NCBI GenBank assembly: GCA_033439265.1
Contig: JAVTVX010000024.1
Coordinates: 15,298,501 to 15,362,500, forward strand
DNA: 64,000 nucleotides
DNA from: Dillenia suffruticosa
Lineage: Eukaryota; Streptophyta; Magnoliopsida; Dilleniales; Dilleniaceae
Reading direction: 5' to 3'
The translations under genes and the position numbers were made by a program. Shown here piece after piece: positions 34,025-45,948 of the stretch. How positions within the stretch are numbered: position 1 is the stretch's first letter; each line of letters starts with the position of its first letter. The notes beneath the pieces are model-generated. The model was not told the origin of the DNA. It ran no database searches and saw nothing but the letters and a program-made list of their open reading frames with translations.

Positions 34025-34712
34025 TCCCTTTAATTTAGAATTTCTCTTAATTCTTCCATGGGTTCTTCACTCTAGTTGGAAAGAGCCTTGAACTCCTTGT
34101 TTTAGTTCTATGGTGGCATAGTACTCTTCATTCTGGCTTGTTAAACAACTCTTCGTACTTCAACCAATAAAATTGAATTCCATGTGCATGTGGACATCTC
34201 AACTATTGTTTTGGGTTTTCTGATCATTTGGAGAATAAGCTTGATCGATATCCATACACTAAAATTTTTGGTTAGTCATTGTTTTTCTACAATGGAGGAA
34301 AATGAACAATACATTTTTTTTTGCTACATCAGATCCTCTTGACATTTGTACATATTACCCTTTCCTTTCTACAACCTTTTCTTTCTCTTAAGGTTTAACA
34401 AAACACTTCTCATTTTTCTCTCATCTTGGTTTTAATTGATCTATGGTCCTCTCAATGGGTATTATAAACCCAAAGAATCATGTAATGGAAGGAGTAAATC
34501 TCTCACTACAACCTTTCCTTCAATATGGAGCTTTTTAGGCTCTCAACTATGACACTCAACCATGGCCTTCTTTCCATTGGGGGTAATCAAAGAATTATAA
34601 CCAAGAAAATTTACCGTCACTTTTCTTTTTCTTGCCCATTTCTCAATCTCAAATCCAGCCACTAAACATAAATCATATTCAAACTCTAACATAACATTCA
34701 ATCGAACCATTA

Positions 34713-34724
34713 GCTCTAATACCA
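34713..34724 (-). other. Primer binding site of element F
   Basis: TGGTATTAGAGC on the minus strand, three bases from the LTR; one mismatch to the tRNA-iMet complement. Confidence 0.75.
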
Positions 34725-34727
34725 CTA

Positions 34728-35166
34728 TGTTGGAAGGAAAAAAATTATTATTTGGAGCAGAAAACTCAAGAAAATAAATGTGTACGTAATTTGCAATATG
34801 CATGACGAAAGTAGACAACAAAGTATCACTAACCAACTAATTTGTACATAATATCATGGTGGAGATATAGGTTCCAAGGAGCCATACTAAGTTCTGTACA
34901 ACATTTTTGTGATATAGTAGACTCTTTATATAGACTCTAAAGGCATCCCAATAGATTGTATGCCATTTATTGTATACGCCCCCTAATATTTTCATTAACT
35001 TTCTAATAAATGACTCTTTAAATCTTTAGCAAATGATATTGACTATTGAGGTTCACGTGTCTTGATATTTTTCACACATGTATAGAAATTCATATTTATG
35101 ACTAATGCACATATTAACTATTGAGTTTCTCACACATACTAATTCTAAAATGCTCATTTTTCAACG
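34728..35166 (-). repeat. 5' LTR of element F (439 bp)
   Basis: Partner of 33618-34024, clearly diverged with several small indels, so the insertion is old. Confidence 0.75.
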
Positions 35167-35499
35167 GAGTAAGGAAGGAAAATCGGTGCAATATTAGATG
35201 ACAGTTTACCAAAAATCATATTTGATTTGCTAAAAGTTAGATTTTGATTGAAATGACGGGTTATCACAACGCTATTAGCTGCAAAAACAATTGGCACATA
35301 CTGAAAAGCAAGAGAAAGGCTCGAACCCAAAATGTCATAAAAATTATTTATTACTAGGTTAGAAGTTTAATTGTTTATAAAGGTAAAAGATAGATACAAA
35401 GTACAATACGAGAAACAAGTAGCAACTGCTATGGAGAAATGGACACATGTTCCACTTATTACATCTATTAGAGATGTTTAAAATCCAAATGTTGACTTA

Positions 35500-35930
35500 G
35501 AAACTTTTTAATTTCAACTTTTACAAAATTTGATTTGACTTAACATTTTTCAAAAACAAAATCACTATATCCAGCATCATCCCTTAAAAAAAATGTTTAT
35601 TCTTTAAAACTCTCCTTCACTTTCCTCGCATGAAAATCCAAAACCCTTAAAAACAAGGATTGGGAGCTTTGGTGGAAGGGGAACCACCTTAGGGGATGGA
35701 AGGGATTGGAGGAAGAGATAGGAAATAGAAGGATCAGTTTTATGCAATGGAAGAGGGGGGTTTTTGTATGATACTGTTATTTGGTTTGTCAAGCCAAACA
35801 TTCACAAGAATGCAAAAACAGAAAAAAAAAACTATAAATAAAATGAATATAGCATCAATGGCCCCCATAACCTACATCAAAGGAAGAAAAACTACATAAG
35901 TACTTAGGAGAGAAGAAAAAAGAAGGAAAA
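35500..35930 (-). repeat. Duplicated locus, copy 2
   Basis: Aligns by eye with 32998-33440 in the same order and orientation. The two copies are tandem paralogues about 2.5 kb apart, separated by element F and about 330 bp of other sequence. Confidence 0.65.
35740..35868 (-). CDS. Small membrane-peptide ORF, copy 2 (42 aa), hypothetical
   Basis: From ATG 35868 the frame gives 42 residues: MGAIDAIFIL, a strongly hydrophobic segment, then VNVWLDK and a short PPSSIA end. It is the counterpart of 33217-33381. The tail has shifted frame relative to copy 1: the IPSIP end of copy 1 is visible in another frame further on. So one copy, or both, may be decaying. Function unknown. Confidence 0.35.
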   Translation of the reverse strand: MGAIDAIFILFIVFFFCFCILVNVWLDKPNNSIIQKPPSSIA

Positions 35931-35978
35931 ATAGTACATTAGAAATAAGAAAGGAAAAGAAATATAAAAAATGGTTAT

Positions 35979-36526
35979 TGTTGTATCTTACATGTAAATT
36001 ACTAATGAACACTTTTAATATTGGATAATAAAGCAAGTTACTAATAAACACTTTTAAGATTGAATAGTAGAGTGTAACTCACATAATAGGGGGAGTAGTG
36101 GGATGTAAATTGTCTAGTTATGGGGTGAGTGGTAGTTAAATTTTCTCTACTACTGACATCCTATTTAATGAGACGAGAATCTTGTTCATTTATAAATAGA
36201 AATCTCATTTTCATTTTTCTAACACATCTAATCTTACAAACATTTTAGAGAGAGTATTATAAAAGAAAGATATTCTTTTGGTGGAGTTTTAGATTCAAAC
36301 AATTATGTAGAATTGTTTGAAATCAAACAACAAATTGTTAGGTATTGTTTTCTAGAGGAGATAAGTCTAGTAAAATCTATTGCACTGGTTCTTAAGCTTT
36401 ATCTACTGTAGAAGGCTTGAATCTCCTTAAAAAGAGCCAGACTCCAGTGCCTCATCCTATGAGTCTATGCAATTTCTCTATACTTTGTAGTTAAATTATT
36501 ATTTTTTATTATATTGTTTACTAACA
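35979..36526 (+). repeat. Possible 5' LTR of copia remnant G
   Basis: TGTTGTATC to CTAACA, about 548 bp, with a TATA-like TTTATAAATAG near 36190 and located just upstream of a copia gag. No partner LTR, and no standard primer site follows, so the boundaries are tentative. Confidence 0.4.
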
Positions 36527-36579
36527 TTTTTAAGGAGATTCATTATAGAAATTGTAGAAGAAAAATCTATCAACCATGT

Positions 36580-37657
36580 TGGAAATCTCAACAAACCCTT
36601 CAAGTTTCATGTGCTCACCACCTTAAGAGATAGAAGGAAAAAGTATAGTTCACCTCAACCTTCTCAAGGTGACTTATGTTCTCACAAAAAAAAAAAAATC
36701 CTAGCAAGGAGAACATTGAAGACATGACTAAGAATGAACAAATTGAATGCTCAGATAAATGTACACAATGTGAGATAGATGAGTATAATTGTTGTGACTA
36801 TTTTTTGAATTGCTTTCCTAATCAATTTTATGACTATTATGAACATACTTACCTATTGCAAAGAAAATATGGAAAAGTTTATAACTCAAGTACAATTCTG
36901 AACAAGTTTGTGCAAAGAAGTTTGCAGCTAGTCACTTCTATCACTACCAAATAATGGAGGGAAAATTTATGGCGAAACAAGTATAAAACTTTCAAATGAT
37001 TGCTCATGAAGTGCAACTTGAAAGAGTAAATTTTGACAACAACTTGATAATTCTTGGAATTATAGACAAGCTATCATCAACTTGAGGAGAATTTCAAGAG
37101 ACCTTGTATCACCAACAAAAGGATATCACTTTGGTGGATTTAATCACACGTATCCATGTGGAAGAAGAGGCAAGAGGCCAAGATTCAATGGTTCAAAATA
37201 AAAATATGAACTCAAGTAAGGTTATATCTTCAAATAGTTTGTCCAATAATTCCTGAAACACATATATGAAGCCAAATAACAATTCTTGGAATAAACATAG
37301 TAGACCTCACAATAAAAAGAAAAATTTCAATAACAAAAACAAGAACCATGACCAACCTCCTTATAAAAAAATCAAGTGGGTGTATATGATGTTTGTGGCA
37401 AGAGTGAGCATATTGCTTGAATTTGCAAATTTTGGGGATGTGAAGCTACAACTCAAATCAAGGTTACTAGAGAATCTTGTGCGGCTGTGGTGATAGATAT
37501 ATTTTTAGTAAAAAATTTTGAAAGGTGGTGGACAAAATCTGGTATCAATAGACATAAAATTATACTCTCTACGAAAAATCTAAAACTATCATACTCTGTG
37601 ATTCTCGCACAATTCAAGCTTTGAAAAATGATGAGATTGAATTATGTAAACACTAAA
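36580..37657 (+). pseudogene. Copia remnant G: gag and zinc knuckle
   Basis: Degenerate copia Gag on the plus strand. The clearest part (about 37040-37190) reads [19 protein letters not shown] and [18 protein letters not shown], matching the UBN2 Gag family. A decayed knuckle near 37384-37420 (DVCGKSEHIA.ICK) and a protease-adjacent SRTIQALKNDEIELC follow. The frame is broken by many stops and then interrupted at 37658 by insertion H. Confidence 0.75.
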
Positions 37658-39336
37658 TGTGATAACCTAAAGAGGGTGAATATGTTATCTAATAATTTTT
37701 GGCTTTTCTAGGGTTTTAAAAGAAAATTAATTTGTGAACAAAGAGATATAGGAAACCATAGAGAAAGAAAAGAATAAAAGATACACAATTTATAGTAGTT
37801 CCACCAATGCCACCTTTTTGATATACATCCACTTCAAGTTTTTATTTGAATTTTTTAATTCACGATTCAAAAATAGTTTACACAACTAGTTTCATAGGTG
37901 TTAGCTATCCATGTAAGTGTTTACACAATCACTTACACTTGCCTTTCACAAAAGCAAGCAAACCCACCCAATTTTCTTCTTATTGAATTCAAACCCAAGA
38001 TCAAGAAGTATACCTATTTGATCTTTTACAACTGAGAATGAGTGCAAATATATTACAAAGTGAAGCCCACAACCTTCAGATATAATCGTAGAAGTACAAC
38101 GAAGAAAACAACTGAGGATGAGAAAAAATAGAGTACGACTTTGAGCTCTACAACTTGTTCAAATGGTGCTTTCAAGATGCTCCGACTCTTTTTCTTGTAG
38201 TTGTATTTATACCTATGAATGTTATTTTTGTAGCTGGAGAGCTTTTATAACCATTGAATGCATTGAGTCAACTTGTTGGAGCTTTGAGTCAACTTGCCTT
38301 TGAATTTTGAAATGCCTTGGTCTACTCGTCACGGAAGCTGGTTGACTTCCCTTTGTATTCTTGAATTGTTCAAGCCGACTCGGTATGTCTCCGAGTTGAC
38401 TTGCTGACACTTGTATGTAAGAGATGGATCAGCTTGCTTTGTCTCGGAGTTGGCTTGTGTGGGTTCGAGTCAACCTACTATATTGTTAGGTCAACATAAC
38501 CTAAGCCTAGGTCGACTTGTTCCGATATTAAGTTAACTTATATTATGTTTTAGGCATAAGTTTATGATAGCTTGATTGTTCTTGTCAACTTATCTTATAA
38601 TTGGGTCGACCTATGTTCCTTCTATCATTAGGTCTAGTTGACTTGGTTTTTTGTTTGGTCGACTTATGCTATTTCAATATATAGTATAGGTAGACTTAAT
38701 TAAATTTTAGAATGTGTTTCCGAGATAGTGTTTTTGCAGGTCTACTTGTTATTCTCCTCAAGTTGACTTGTTATTTCCCATACTTAGAAAAATTTTTGGG
38801 GTCCATTGTTTCAGTGGACTTATCAATATGATAGGTCGGCTTGTTTGTATAACAATTTTGTTAACCAAACTTAGGTCTAAATTGAAGGACAGGTCAACTT
38901 GGCTTTATGTTTAGGTTGACATAAACTCTTTATGATCATGCCTCAAGTTGAATTGCAATCTCAGTAGGTCAACTTAGTTTTGTTGCAGTATTGGTTTTTG
39001 AGACTTGGATTTGACAAGTCGATTTGTTCTAATATTCAGGTCGACATAAGGCATTCAATATTTACCCAAATTTCAAAATTTTGAATTCTAAGTTGACTTG
39101 GAGCTAAGGTAAGGTTGACTTGACACTTAGTGAGTCGACTTGAGCAAATAATAAGTCAACACCTTGGTTTAATCTAAGCATTTTGGATGTGCCGGTCAAC
39201 TTGTCTGAGACACAGGTCGACTTGTTTAGATCAAATTCAATTTTATCAATTTTTTCTAAATATTTTAAAACTTTAATTAATTAACTCTTAATCAATTTTA
39301 ATTACTCTTAATTATCATCAAAATCTATTTTATTCA
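37658..39336. mobile_element. Insertion H (1.7 kb), solo-LTR-like
   Basis: TGTGATAACC to TTATTCA, flanked by CTAAA (37653-37657) and ATAAA (39337-39341), a 5-bp duplication with one mismatch. Copia G sequence continues on both sides, which supports an insertion. There is no coding capacity. The left part (AACCTAAAGAGGGTGAATA) resembles sequence seen at the edge of many plant copia LTRs. About 38265-39235 is packed with GTCRACTTG words. Family and polarity are uncertain. Confidence 0.6.
38265..39235. repeat. Dense GTCGACTTG-like motif array
   Basis: About 28 occurrences of words such as GAGTCAACTTG, AGGTCGACTTG, AAGTTGACTTG and AGGTCGACATA in about 970 bp, on average every 35 bp and almost all in one orientation. 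Spacing is irregular, so this is not a simple tandem repeat. Confidence 0.75.
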
Positions 39337-39604
39337 ATAAATTAAAATTTACATTTAGGAGGGTGTTAGTTTTAAAAGATGTGATATATGTACATTCTAT
39401 GATAAAATCTTGTGCTAAGTTTTCTTCTCGACAAGATCAGCTTCAAATAGACTATACTGTCTTATCAATATGTGATTTCAAAAATAAAAAATTTTGTTGG
39501 CAATGGCTATACTCATGTTGGAATGCTTAAATAGAACATTGAAAATAAAGTTTCATTACAAAACAAATGCCCAATCTAGACAAATGAAAACTATCTACTA
39601 AACC
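39337..39604 (+). pseudogene. Copia remnant G: protease-downstream fragment
   Basis: After insertion H the copia frame resumes with VLVLKDVIYVHSMIKS, and a second frame reads FVGNGYTHVGMLK. These match the copia stretch between protease and integrase (LVLKDVLYVP..., FVGkGY...GMfKL). It ends near 39604, where a CACTA-like terminus begins. Confidence 0.65.
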
Positions 39605-40493
39605 CACTAAAACTGTCGGTAGAACCTTCTCTAATGGATAGATCTTCAGTTAGCTATACACCAGTCAGGATAAGTCTATTTTGATAGTTTTGGTCACCGT
39701 TGGAGCATGTTTTGGATCTATACTGATAATTAGAAAAATATTGATAAAAGTTATTATCTTTTATCATCAGTCTCAAAAGTATTAGTAAAAGTTAGTACAT
39801 TTTATTGTTGGTTACCACATATATTAGAAAATATTATTATTTTTTATCGTCAGTTACCACAACTATTAAGAAATATTATTGTCATTTATCATCGATTATC
39901 ACAAATATTAAAAAATGTTACTATCTTTTATTATCAGTTATCACAATTGTTAAAAATATTACTGTATTTTATCGTCAGTTATCACAAGTGTTAGAAAATG
40001 TTACTATTTTTTATCTTTGGATACCACAAGTGTTAAGAACTACCCTTTTATCATCAGTTACCACATGTTTTAGTATAAGTTACTGCTTGTATCGTCGGTT
40101 ACACAAATTTTAGGAAATGTTACTATCTTTTATCATCGGTTACTGTTAGAGGAAAAGTTATAGTCATTTATCGTTGATTATCACATGTGTTAGTATAAGT
40201 TACTATCTTGTATCGTAGGTTACCACAAATATTAGGAAATGTTACTCCTTTTTATCGTTGATTATCACAAATTTTAGGAAATATTACTCTCTTTTATCAC
40301 CAGTTATCACAATTATTAAAAAAAAATTACTGTATTTTATCATCCATTACCGTAAGTGTTAGGAATTTTATCACAAGTATTAAAAAAATGTTATTGCATT
40401 TTATTATTGATTAGCATAAGTGATAGAAAAATTTATTATTTTTTATCGTCTATTATTATATTATATCAATAGTAACGATTTTTTAAGATAGTG
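39605..40493. repeat. 42-bp minisatellite with CACTA-like start
   Basis: From about 39715 to 40460 a unit of 40-45 bp recurs about 17 times, with consensus near TATCRTCAGTTATCACAA plus a GTGTTAGRAAATGTTACT-type half. Phases start for example at 39846, 39889, 39970, 40013, 40052, 40091, 40131, 40170, 40212, 40255 and 40298. Left of it, 39605 reads CACTAAAACTGTCGG; the GTCGGTA word also occurs in the repeat. This could be subterminal repeats of a CACTA transposon. TAGTG at 40489-40493 is a possible second end, but it does not pair well. Confidence 0.75.
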
Positions 40494-41754
40494 TAGATTT
40501 GAATTACTATAGATAAATTAAAAGATTGAAAAATAAAAAAAAATTACTAAAATAATATAAATGTAATAAAGATTATATTAATATGTGAGAATGATTGATA
40601 CATTGATTTCTAAGTAGAATGATGGATACATATACAATAAAAAAAAAAGAGAGAGAAAAGATTGTATGTCCCACAACTACATGGTTTCTAAGATGTTCCA
40701 AATCAAAAATATTCGCTTTGATCACAAAACACGTTACCATCATATTTTGAAAATATCTTTATTCATATTTTTTCGTGTCAATCTATTCATTAAAAACCAA
40801 TAGTGAAAAAGTTTAATGAATGTAATTACATGGTAATATTATAAAGAATGGTTGTAAATAAAAATATTACCTTTTAGAATAGAGTCGGGTAGTAATGATA
40901 ATGACTGAATTCTATGTGCACTCCTAGCATCTAGTATTGGAGGGATCTAACAATACAAATAATTTGAATTATTATTAAGAAACAAAAGTGAAATTAGTAA
41001 GATTATGCTATGAATCAGAAAAAATGACATTCGTATCTGAATACTAGGAATAAGCATTGTTTCATTAACCAGATTCATCAATTCATTTTGTTGTCCACTT
41101 ACCAAATTAGTAAAGATCATTCCATCATAACAGTCATATTTTCGTTGTCAGATCTAGTTGAATGCACATGTTATGATGGAGTTGTAATCTTTCTCATACA
41201 TCTGATTTTTCCCCTTGAATCATATCCTTTTAACTTTAAAGATGATATTACTTTCCCAAAACAAATTCAAACTTTTTACTTACCCCTTTTCATTATCAAT
41301 AGACTCTATTCCATTTGTCATTTCCTGTGAGAAGTAAAGTGATTCAAATGTCAATGTCTCATAAATATATCAACTAGAATTACATAAAAGGTAATCATAT
41401 ATACCATAACGTCTAATATTTTTGTAAAAACTAAACTGTCATTTGTTCGTATTCTACTTGTAATATAAAGTTCACCTCTAGAAGATTTCGTCTCAAATTA
41501 TGTCATCTGTAATGATAAAAATAAACCACTTTGAAGTGTTACGTGGGTAAAATTAATTGCAAGTAAAATAAAATATAAATTGTTTTTGTCTTCTCTTGTA
41601 TGAGATTGGCAAATGACTTTGATTCTAAACAATGTGGATCAGTCAACTTTTCACGACATTCAAAATTTTTTTTTACTAATTTTCTAGTACAGAGAAAAGA
41701 ATATTAGAATAATAAATAGATTGCATTATAGAATACTAGTAAACTTATACCTTT
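40494..41754. other. AT-rich, no gene seen
   Basis: No recognised coding, RNA or LTR sequence. The 80-residue open frame at 41088-41330 has no family resemblance. It lies between the minisatellite and a transposase fragment, possibly inside a decayed CACTA element. Confidence 0.45.
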
Positions 41755-42180
41755 CCTTTATTACTCAATCAAAAAGTAACAAGCTCCTTGTATTGATTTA
41801 GATCAACCCTTTCATCTTCCATTCTCTTGATATTTTCATATATTTCAATTGAATTATCGAACCACTTTGATTTCAGAGTATTTTTAAAACTCTTCCATTT
41901 GCTACACAAATTTCCAATGACTCATTTCTTGGTGTCATCTCTGAGTGACTTAAAAGTAATCTTTGACTACAATTAAAATAAAAGAAATATGTGAAGAATA
42001 AAATTAGATATATTAACTTTTCATCTATGCTATTGAGCAATAAAACCAAATACCTGTACAATCCTCCACATGTCATCTTTATATTTTGTTGGCATGTCAT
42101 GTCAGGTTCTATAGTTTATTGGAGCAATTAAATGAACTCTAAGTATAGAGTCAAGGAATCTGATAAAAATCGTACCATCG
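41755..42180 (-). pseudogene. Transposase fragment (CACTA/Ptta type, Transposase_24-like)
   Basis: On the minus strand INYRTWHDMPTKYKDDMWRIVQ ends at a GT donor near 42054. A typical intron follows, ending TTGTAG near 41969. Then comes SKITFKSLRDDTKK, VIGNLCSKWKSFKNTLKSK and ERVDLNQYKELVTF*LSNKG, with stops. The pattern W..vP..yKddiW..i / kW..fK..LK / RV..dqW..LV.fW matches plant En/Spm-associated transposase domains. It is a degenerate remnant with a recognisable exon junction. Confidence 0.55.
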
Positions 42181-43351
42181 ATTACTATTGTCGATTTAAT
42201 TCATTCATTTGAACCAACCATACACTTTCCTTTTTCTAAATCCCAAACATTTTGACGGTGTGTTAGGTCTCTACATTTTTTGATAACTACTCAAAATAAA
42301 AAATTTAAAATGGATAATTAAAAAATTACTTGATAGCATGTTAATATTAAATCTCATATTAAAATGATATGTTTATTTTTAAATATGGGACAATTGGATT
42401 TCTTCAGACTGAACTTGTTTTTGCGATGGTTGTGATTTTTTGTGGTCAATTACAATACTCATCCGTCATTTAGTTCTTTCCATATTTATTACTAGAAAAA
42501 TTAAAAAAAATTCAAATATCCATTCCGAGTGCAACCAGTAGAACTCCATAATGACTTTTCTAAAAAACAATGATTAGTTTTTTATAAAACTTTACAAAGT
42601 GAGTGAGAGGTTTAGATGGATTAGAGGAGGAGAGCTTTCAAGAGAAGGAGAAGTTTTGATGGCTTCCCCACGGATAATTTATGATATATTATTTTCACAA
42701 ATAAATTTTCAAAACTCGTCTATTTTTTCTTTCACAAATTTATAATATGTGTTATTTAGGTTGTTGAAAGAATTACTTACTATATTTCATGTAATTTTTA
42801 CTATTTATTACCCTTCTATTACTACATTTCATGCAAGGGCATGCCTGTGTGGTCCCCCTACCATGAGCCCTATACCTTACTAATTTTGTCCATTTGATTA
42901 ATAAGAAATAACTTGTATTCCATGACAATTTGGTAAAAAGTTATTAATATTATTAATTTAAATAATGTAATAACATGAAATTACTAATTTATATAATATA
43001 GGGTTATATTTTTTGAAAATTCATTGACCAATTATTACATAATGTAGTATTATAATTTGAAATTATGACAACATAATATAATGATATAATTAATTATGTT
43101 GATATATTAGCATGTTATTATGTTACTGAATATCACAAAGATAATCCAAATCGATTCCTTTTCTCAATCTCATAAATCCATTTCATTTGGACAAATTCTG
43201 AAACATTTAAATGACTCTGAAATTATTAATATGACACATTATTTAAATTATTTAAATTAATAATATTTTTATTTAAATTAATATTGATAACAATTACTAT
43301 TACTATTGGCCGACATTCATTTTATTATCATTAATATTTATCATCATCATC
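42181..43351. other. AT-rich, no gene seen
   Basis: Nothing coding recognised. The block TTATTAC..TACATTTCATGCAA near 42790-42840 resembles one near 59315-59335 on the other side of element D and the RTE LINE, which hints at shared origin. A short (CAT)n run at 43340-43356 is the left half of the microsatellite into which D inserted. Confidence 0.45.
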
Positions 43352-45284
43352 ATCATTGTCACGCCCCAAACTGGGTTCATGAATAGCCGCCCGTTGTCCT
43401 AGATGTCGGCTGTATTTCTACGAAAAATCGGACAGAACCTCCCCATAAATCGGAGGTCTCCCATATATAATTTTACCTGTATAACCATATTTATCCTGTA
43501 AAATAAAAACAAATGGCCATCCTGACCTCTCCAAAATTAACAAATTTCACAACCAATATCCAGAACAACGCAGGCTATAACAACAAATTTCGTAGTTCTA
43601 AACATAGACCTCTACTGCCATACCCCCGTCAAAGACATGGACAGCCGCCAGTCGTCCCTCCTGTGATTTAGAGGAGGCACCGAGCGATCCTAGAGTACAC
43701 TTCTAAGACATAACACATTTTCAAGTATTTACACAATGAATAAAAAATGCCTCAATGCAATGTTATGCAATGACATGTCCATATTTATACAGTCATCTCA
43801 GAATTATACAATAGTCGTCTATCGACCTCATAATACATATACATCACCAATACAATTGCTAACTCACGAAATTACAGCGAAAATATATAATAACTCCTCA
43901 GATCCAGATCAAATCTCCCAATGATACTGAGCGTTCTAAAAGTAACGCTCCTTGCCAAATACTATCTCTGAAACAAGAAGGGAAATGAGGGGTGAGTACT
44001 CGGGGAAGAATACTCAGTGAGTGAGTGGGTCAATGCAATCGTCAAATATGGAGTGTGAAACTGGAGTGTCAAAACATAAGTATACAAATCATATTTCAAA
44101 TCATCATGCTTTTCATTTCAACAATATGTCATTTGCACCCATTATCAAGTCAAATATGCATCCAAAGCACTGTTATTAAAATCATAGAGCTGCCAGCCGA
44201 AAATATCCTGGCAGAGGTCTACCGCGACCTATGACAGGCACACCGGGGGTGTCATATACAATTTTATTTAAAGTGCTCTCTACCCCAGCATTGGCGACGG
44301 ATCTCGTCCAGGTGCTAAACTTGGAGAGGATATCCAAATCCAAATCCAAATCCTCCCCCTTTCGGGTTCAACCTGGCTAGTACCATGTCAATAATCAAAT
44401 CACAACAACTCGTGAGATACCTCAGGTCTAGGTATATCCGGATACCACCAAAGCGTCTCTCACGGTGTCCTTCGTAGCAACGGAACAATACATATCAAAG
44501 CCCTCAAGGCCAAAATCAATATCATATCAAAATGTGCCGAAATCAGGTTCATAAACCAATGCAACATATAGTATAAAATGACACATTATACATTTCAACC
44601 ATATGGATGCATAATTTCATAATTCAACACAGTTTTTAGACACTCCATCGATTCACCAAAATCAATTTTAAAACCAGTCAAAACATTTCAAGCATACGTC
44701 AAATCATGCTCATTATCAACATGTTGTAAAATAGAGTTTACATATTAAATAAAAATATTGAAATAAATCTCACTCACTGTTTTGGGGAGAATAGCGTACT
44801 CCCCAATAAAACCACAATACGTAGAGCAATGCTCCCCTCAATCGAATCACCAAGAAAACCAACCTAATTAAATCATCACGATTTTCATCAAATTTCTGAC
44901 TATTTCAGGGTTTATCATTTTCCTTAAATTCGTACAAACCCTAAATTTCTCAATTTATAAACAAACTCCAATGTCATCAATTTCATTTTATTTATAAGTA
45001 AATAACCAAAATCAAAATCAATCTTAATTCGAATCTAAAACCAACTAATGCTACCTAATTTGACATAGTTTATTCAAGGGTAGAAGAGATTTCATTTCTC
45101 TTACCTAGGGTTCCTCAGATCTCAGATCTATCTTTCGTTCGCCTGAAGGTTTGGTCTAAAACCTGAATGTTTCCAAATTTGAAACAATTGTGAGCAATTT
45201 AAGTCCAATTACTAAAGAATTTCGAAATCCTAGTCTAAAAATTAAAACTTTGAGTCATTTACCTTCGCAGAGGCTCACGAACTG

Positions 45285-45860
45285 TCACGGGCAGTCGCAG
45301 GCTCGTGGGCCGCGGGCTGGTGGTTGACGGGCTGGCGGGCTTGGTGGGCCTACAGGCCTAATGGGTCTACAGTGGGCCGCTGGCCGGACTGGGCCGCAGT
45401 GGACTCGCGGGCTGGCATGCTCCCGGGCTAGGACTAGGGCTCGTGCTTGCGAGCTCGAGCGCTCGGGCTGGAGCGTGCGCTCGTGCACAGGCATGCTCGT
45501 GCAGAGGGTCGCACTGGAGCGCGCTCACGCTCGTGCTGGGGTGCGCAGTGTGCTTGTACAGAGGCGTGCAGGGGCACGTTAGGGATCGTGTTGAGGCGCG
45601 CAGGGGCGCGCTGGGGCTTGGGCAGAGGCGCGCAGTGCTCGTGTAGGGACGCGCAAGCTGGGGCTCGCTCAAGCTAGTGCTAAGGGCCGTGCAGTGCGCG
45701 CTCGCGTTTGGGAGAGCGCATAGTCACGCAAAGGAGAGCGCAGTGGCGCTCGCGCAGGGAGGAGCTACAACGGCTCGCTCACGGGAGGGAGGAGTTACAG
45801 CGGCTGTGGGTTGCGCGTGGTGATCTTCACGGCGGAGGATGGTAGATTCGCGGTGGAGGG
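45285..45860. repeat. GC-rich degenerate minisatellite in gypsy D LTR
   Basis: Repeated words GCTCGTGC, GGGGCGCGC, GAGCGCGCTC and GTGCAGAGGCG fill about 550 bp in otherwise AT-rich DNA. The counterpart is 53690-54240 in the other LTR. The unit is not regular. Open frames here on all strands reflect base composition. Confidence 0.75.
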
Positions 45861-45948
45861 CGATCGAGAGGGAAGGAGATCGCGAGAGATAGAGAGAGAG
45901 TGAACAGTGAGAGAGAGAATCCGAGAGAGAAAGATAAAGAAGGAGAGA

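Larger units (their letters stand above)
33618..35166 (-). mobile_element. Short non-autonomous LTR element F
   Basis: Two diverged direct repeats, 33618-34024 and 34728-35166, both starting TGTTGGAAG on the plus strand and sharing long blocks, flank about 700 bp. On the minus strand a primer site TGGTATTAGAGC (34713-34724, one mismatch to iMet) lies next to the right repeat. A purine tract AAAGGGA abuts the left repeat. These fix it as a minus-strand LTR element. The inside has no gag or pol, so it is TRIM-like or internally deleted. No matching target duplication was found, and the right terminal base has decayed (CG for CA). Confidence 0.75.

Noticed and set aside
35604..35801. Possible IDA-like or other peptide-hormone motif (PKVVPLPPKLP)
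   Set aside because: The motif does not match the IDA PIPPSAPSKRHN core and the frame is not shared with the paralogous copy at 33.2 kb.
39805..40113. 102-aa repetitive frame, and the idea of a CRISPR-like array
   Set aside because: The frame is open only because the ~42-bp minisatellite lacks stops. Units are contiguous and diverged with no unique spacers, and the DNA is plant.
40489..40493. TAGTG as the right terminus of a small CACTA element 39605-40493
   Set aside because: Beyond the five terminal bases the two ends (AAACTGTCGG and, reversed, TCTTAAAAAA) do not pair.
45361..45677. Several Arg/Ala/Cys-rich frames on both strands in the D LTRs (also 53725-54206)
   Set aside because: GC-rich repeat composition opens most frames; nothing consistent between the two LTR copies.
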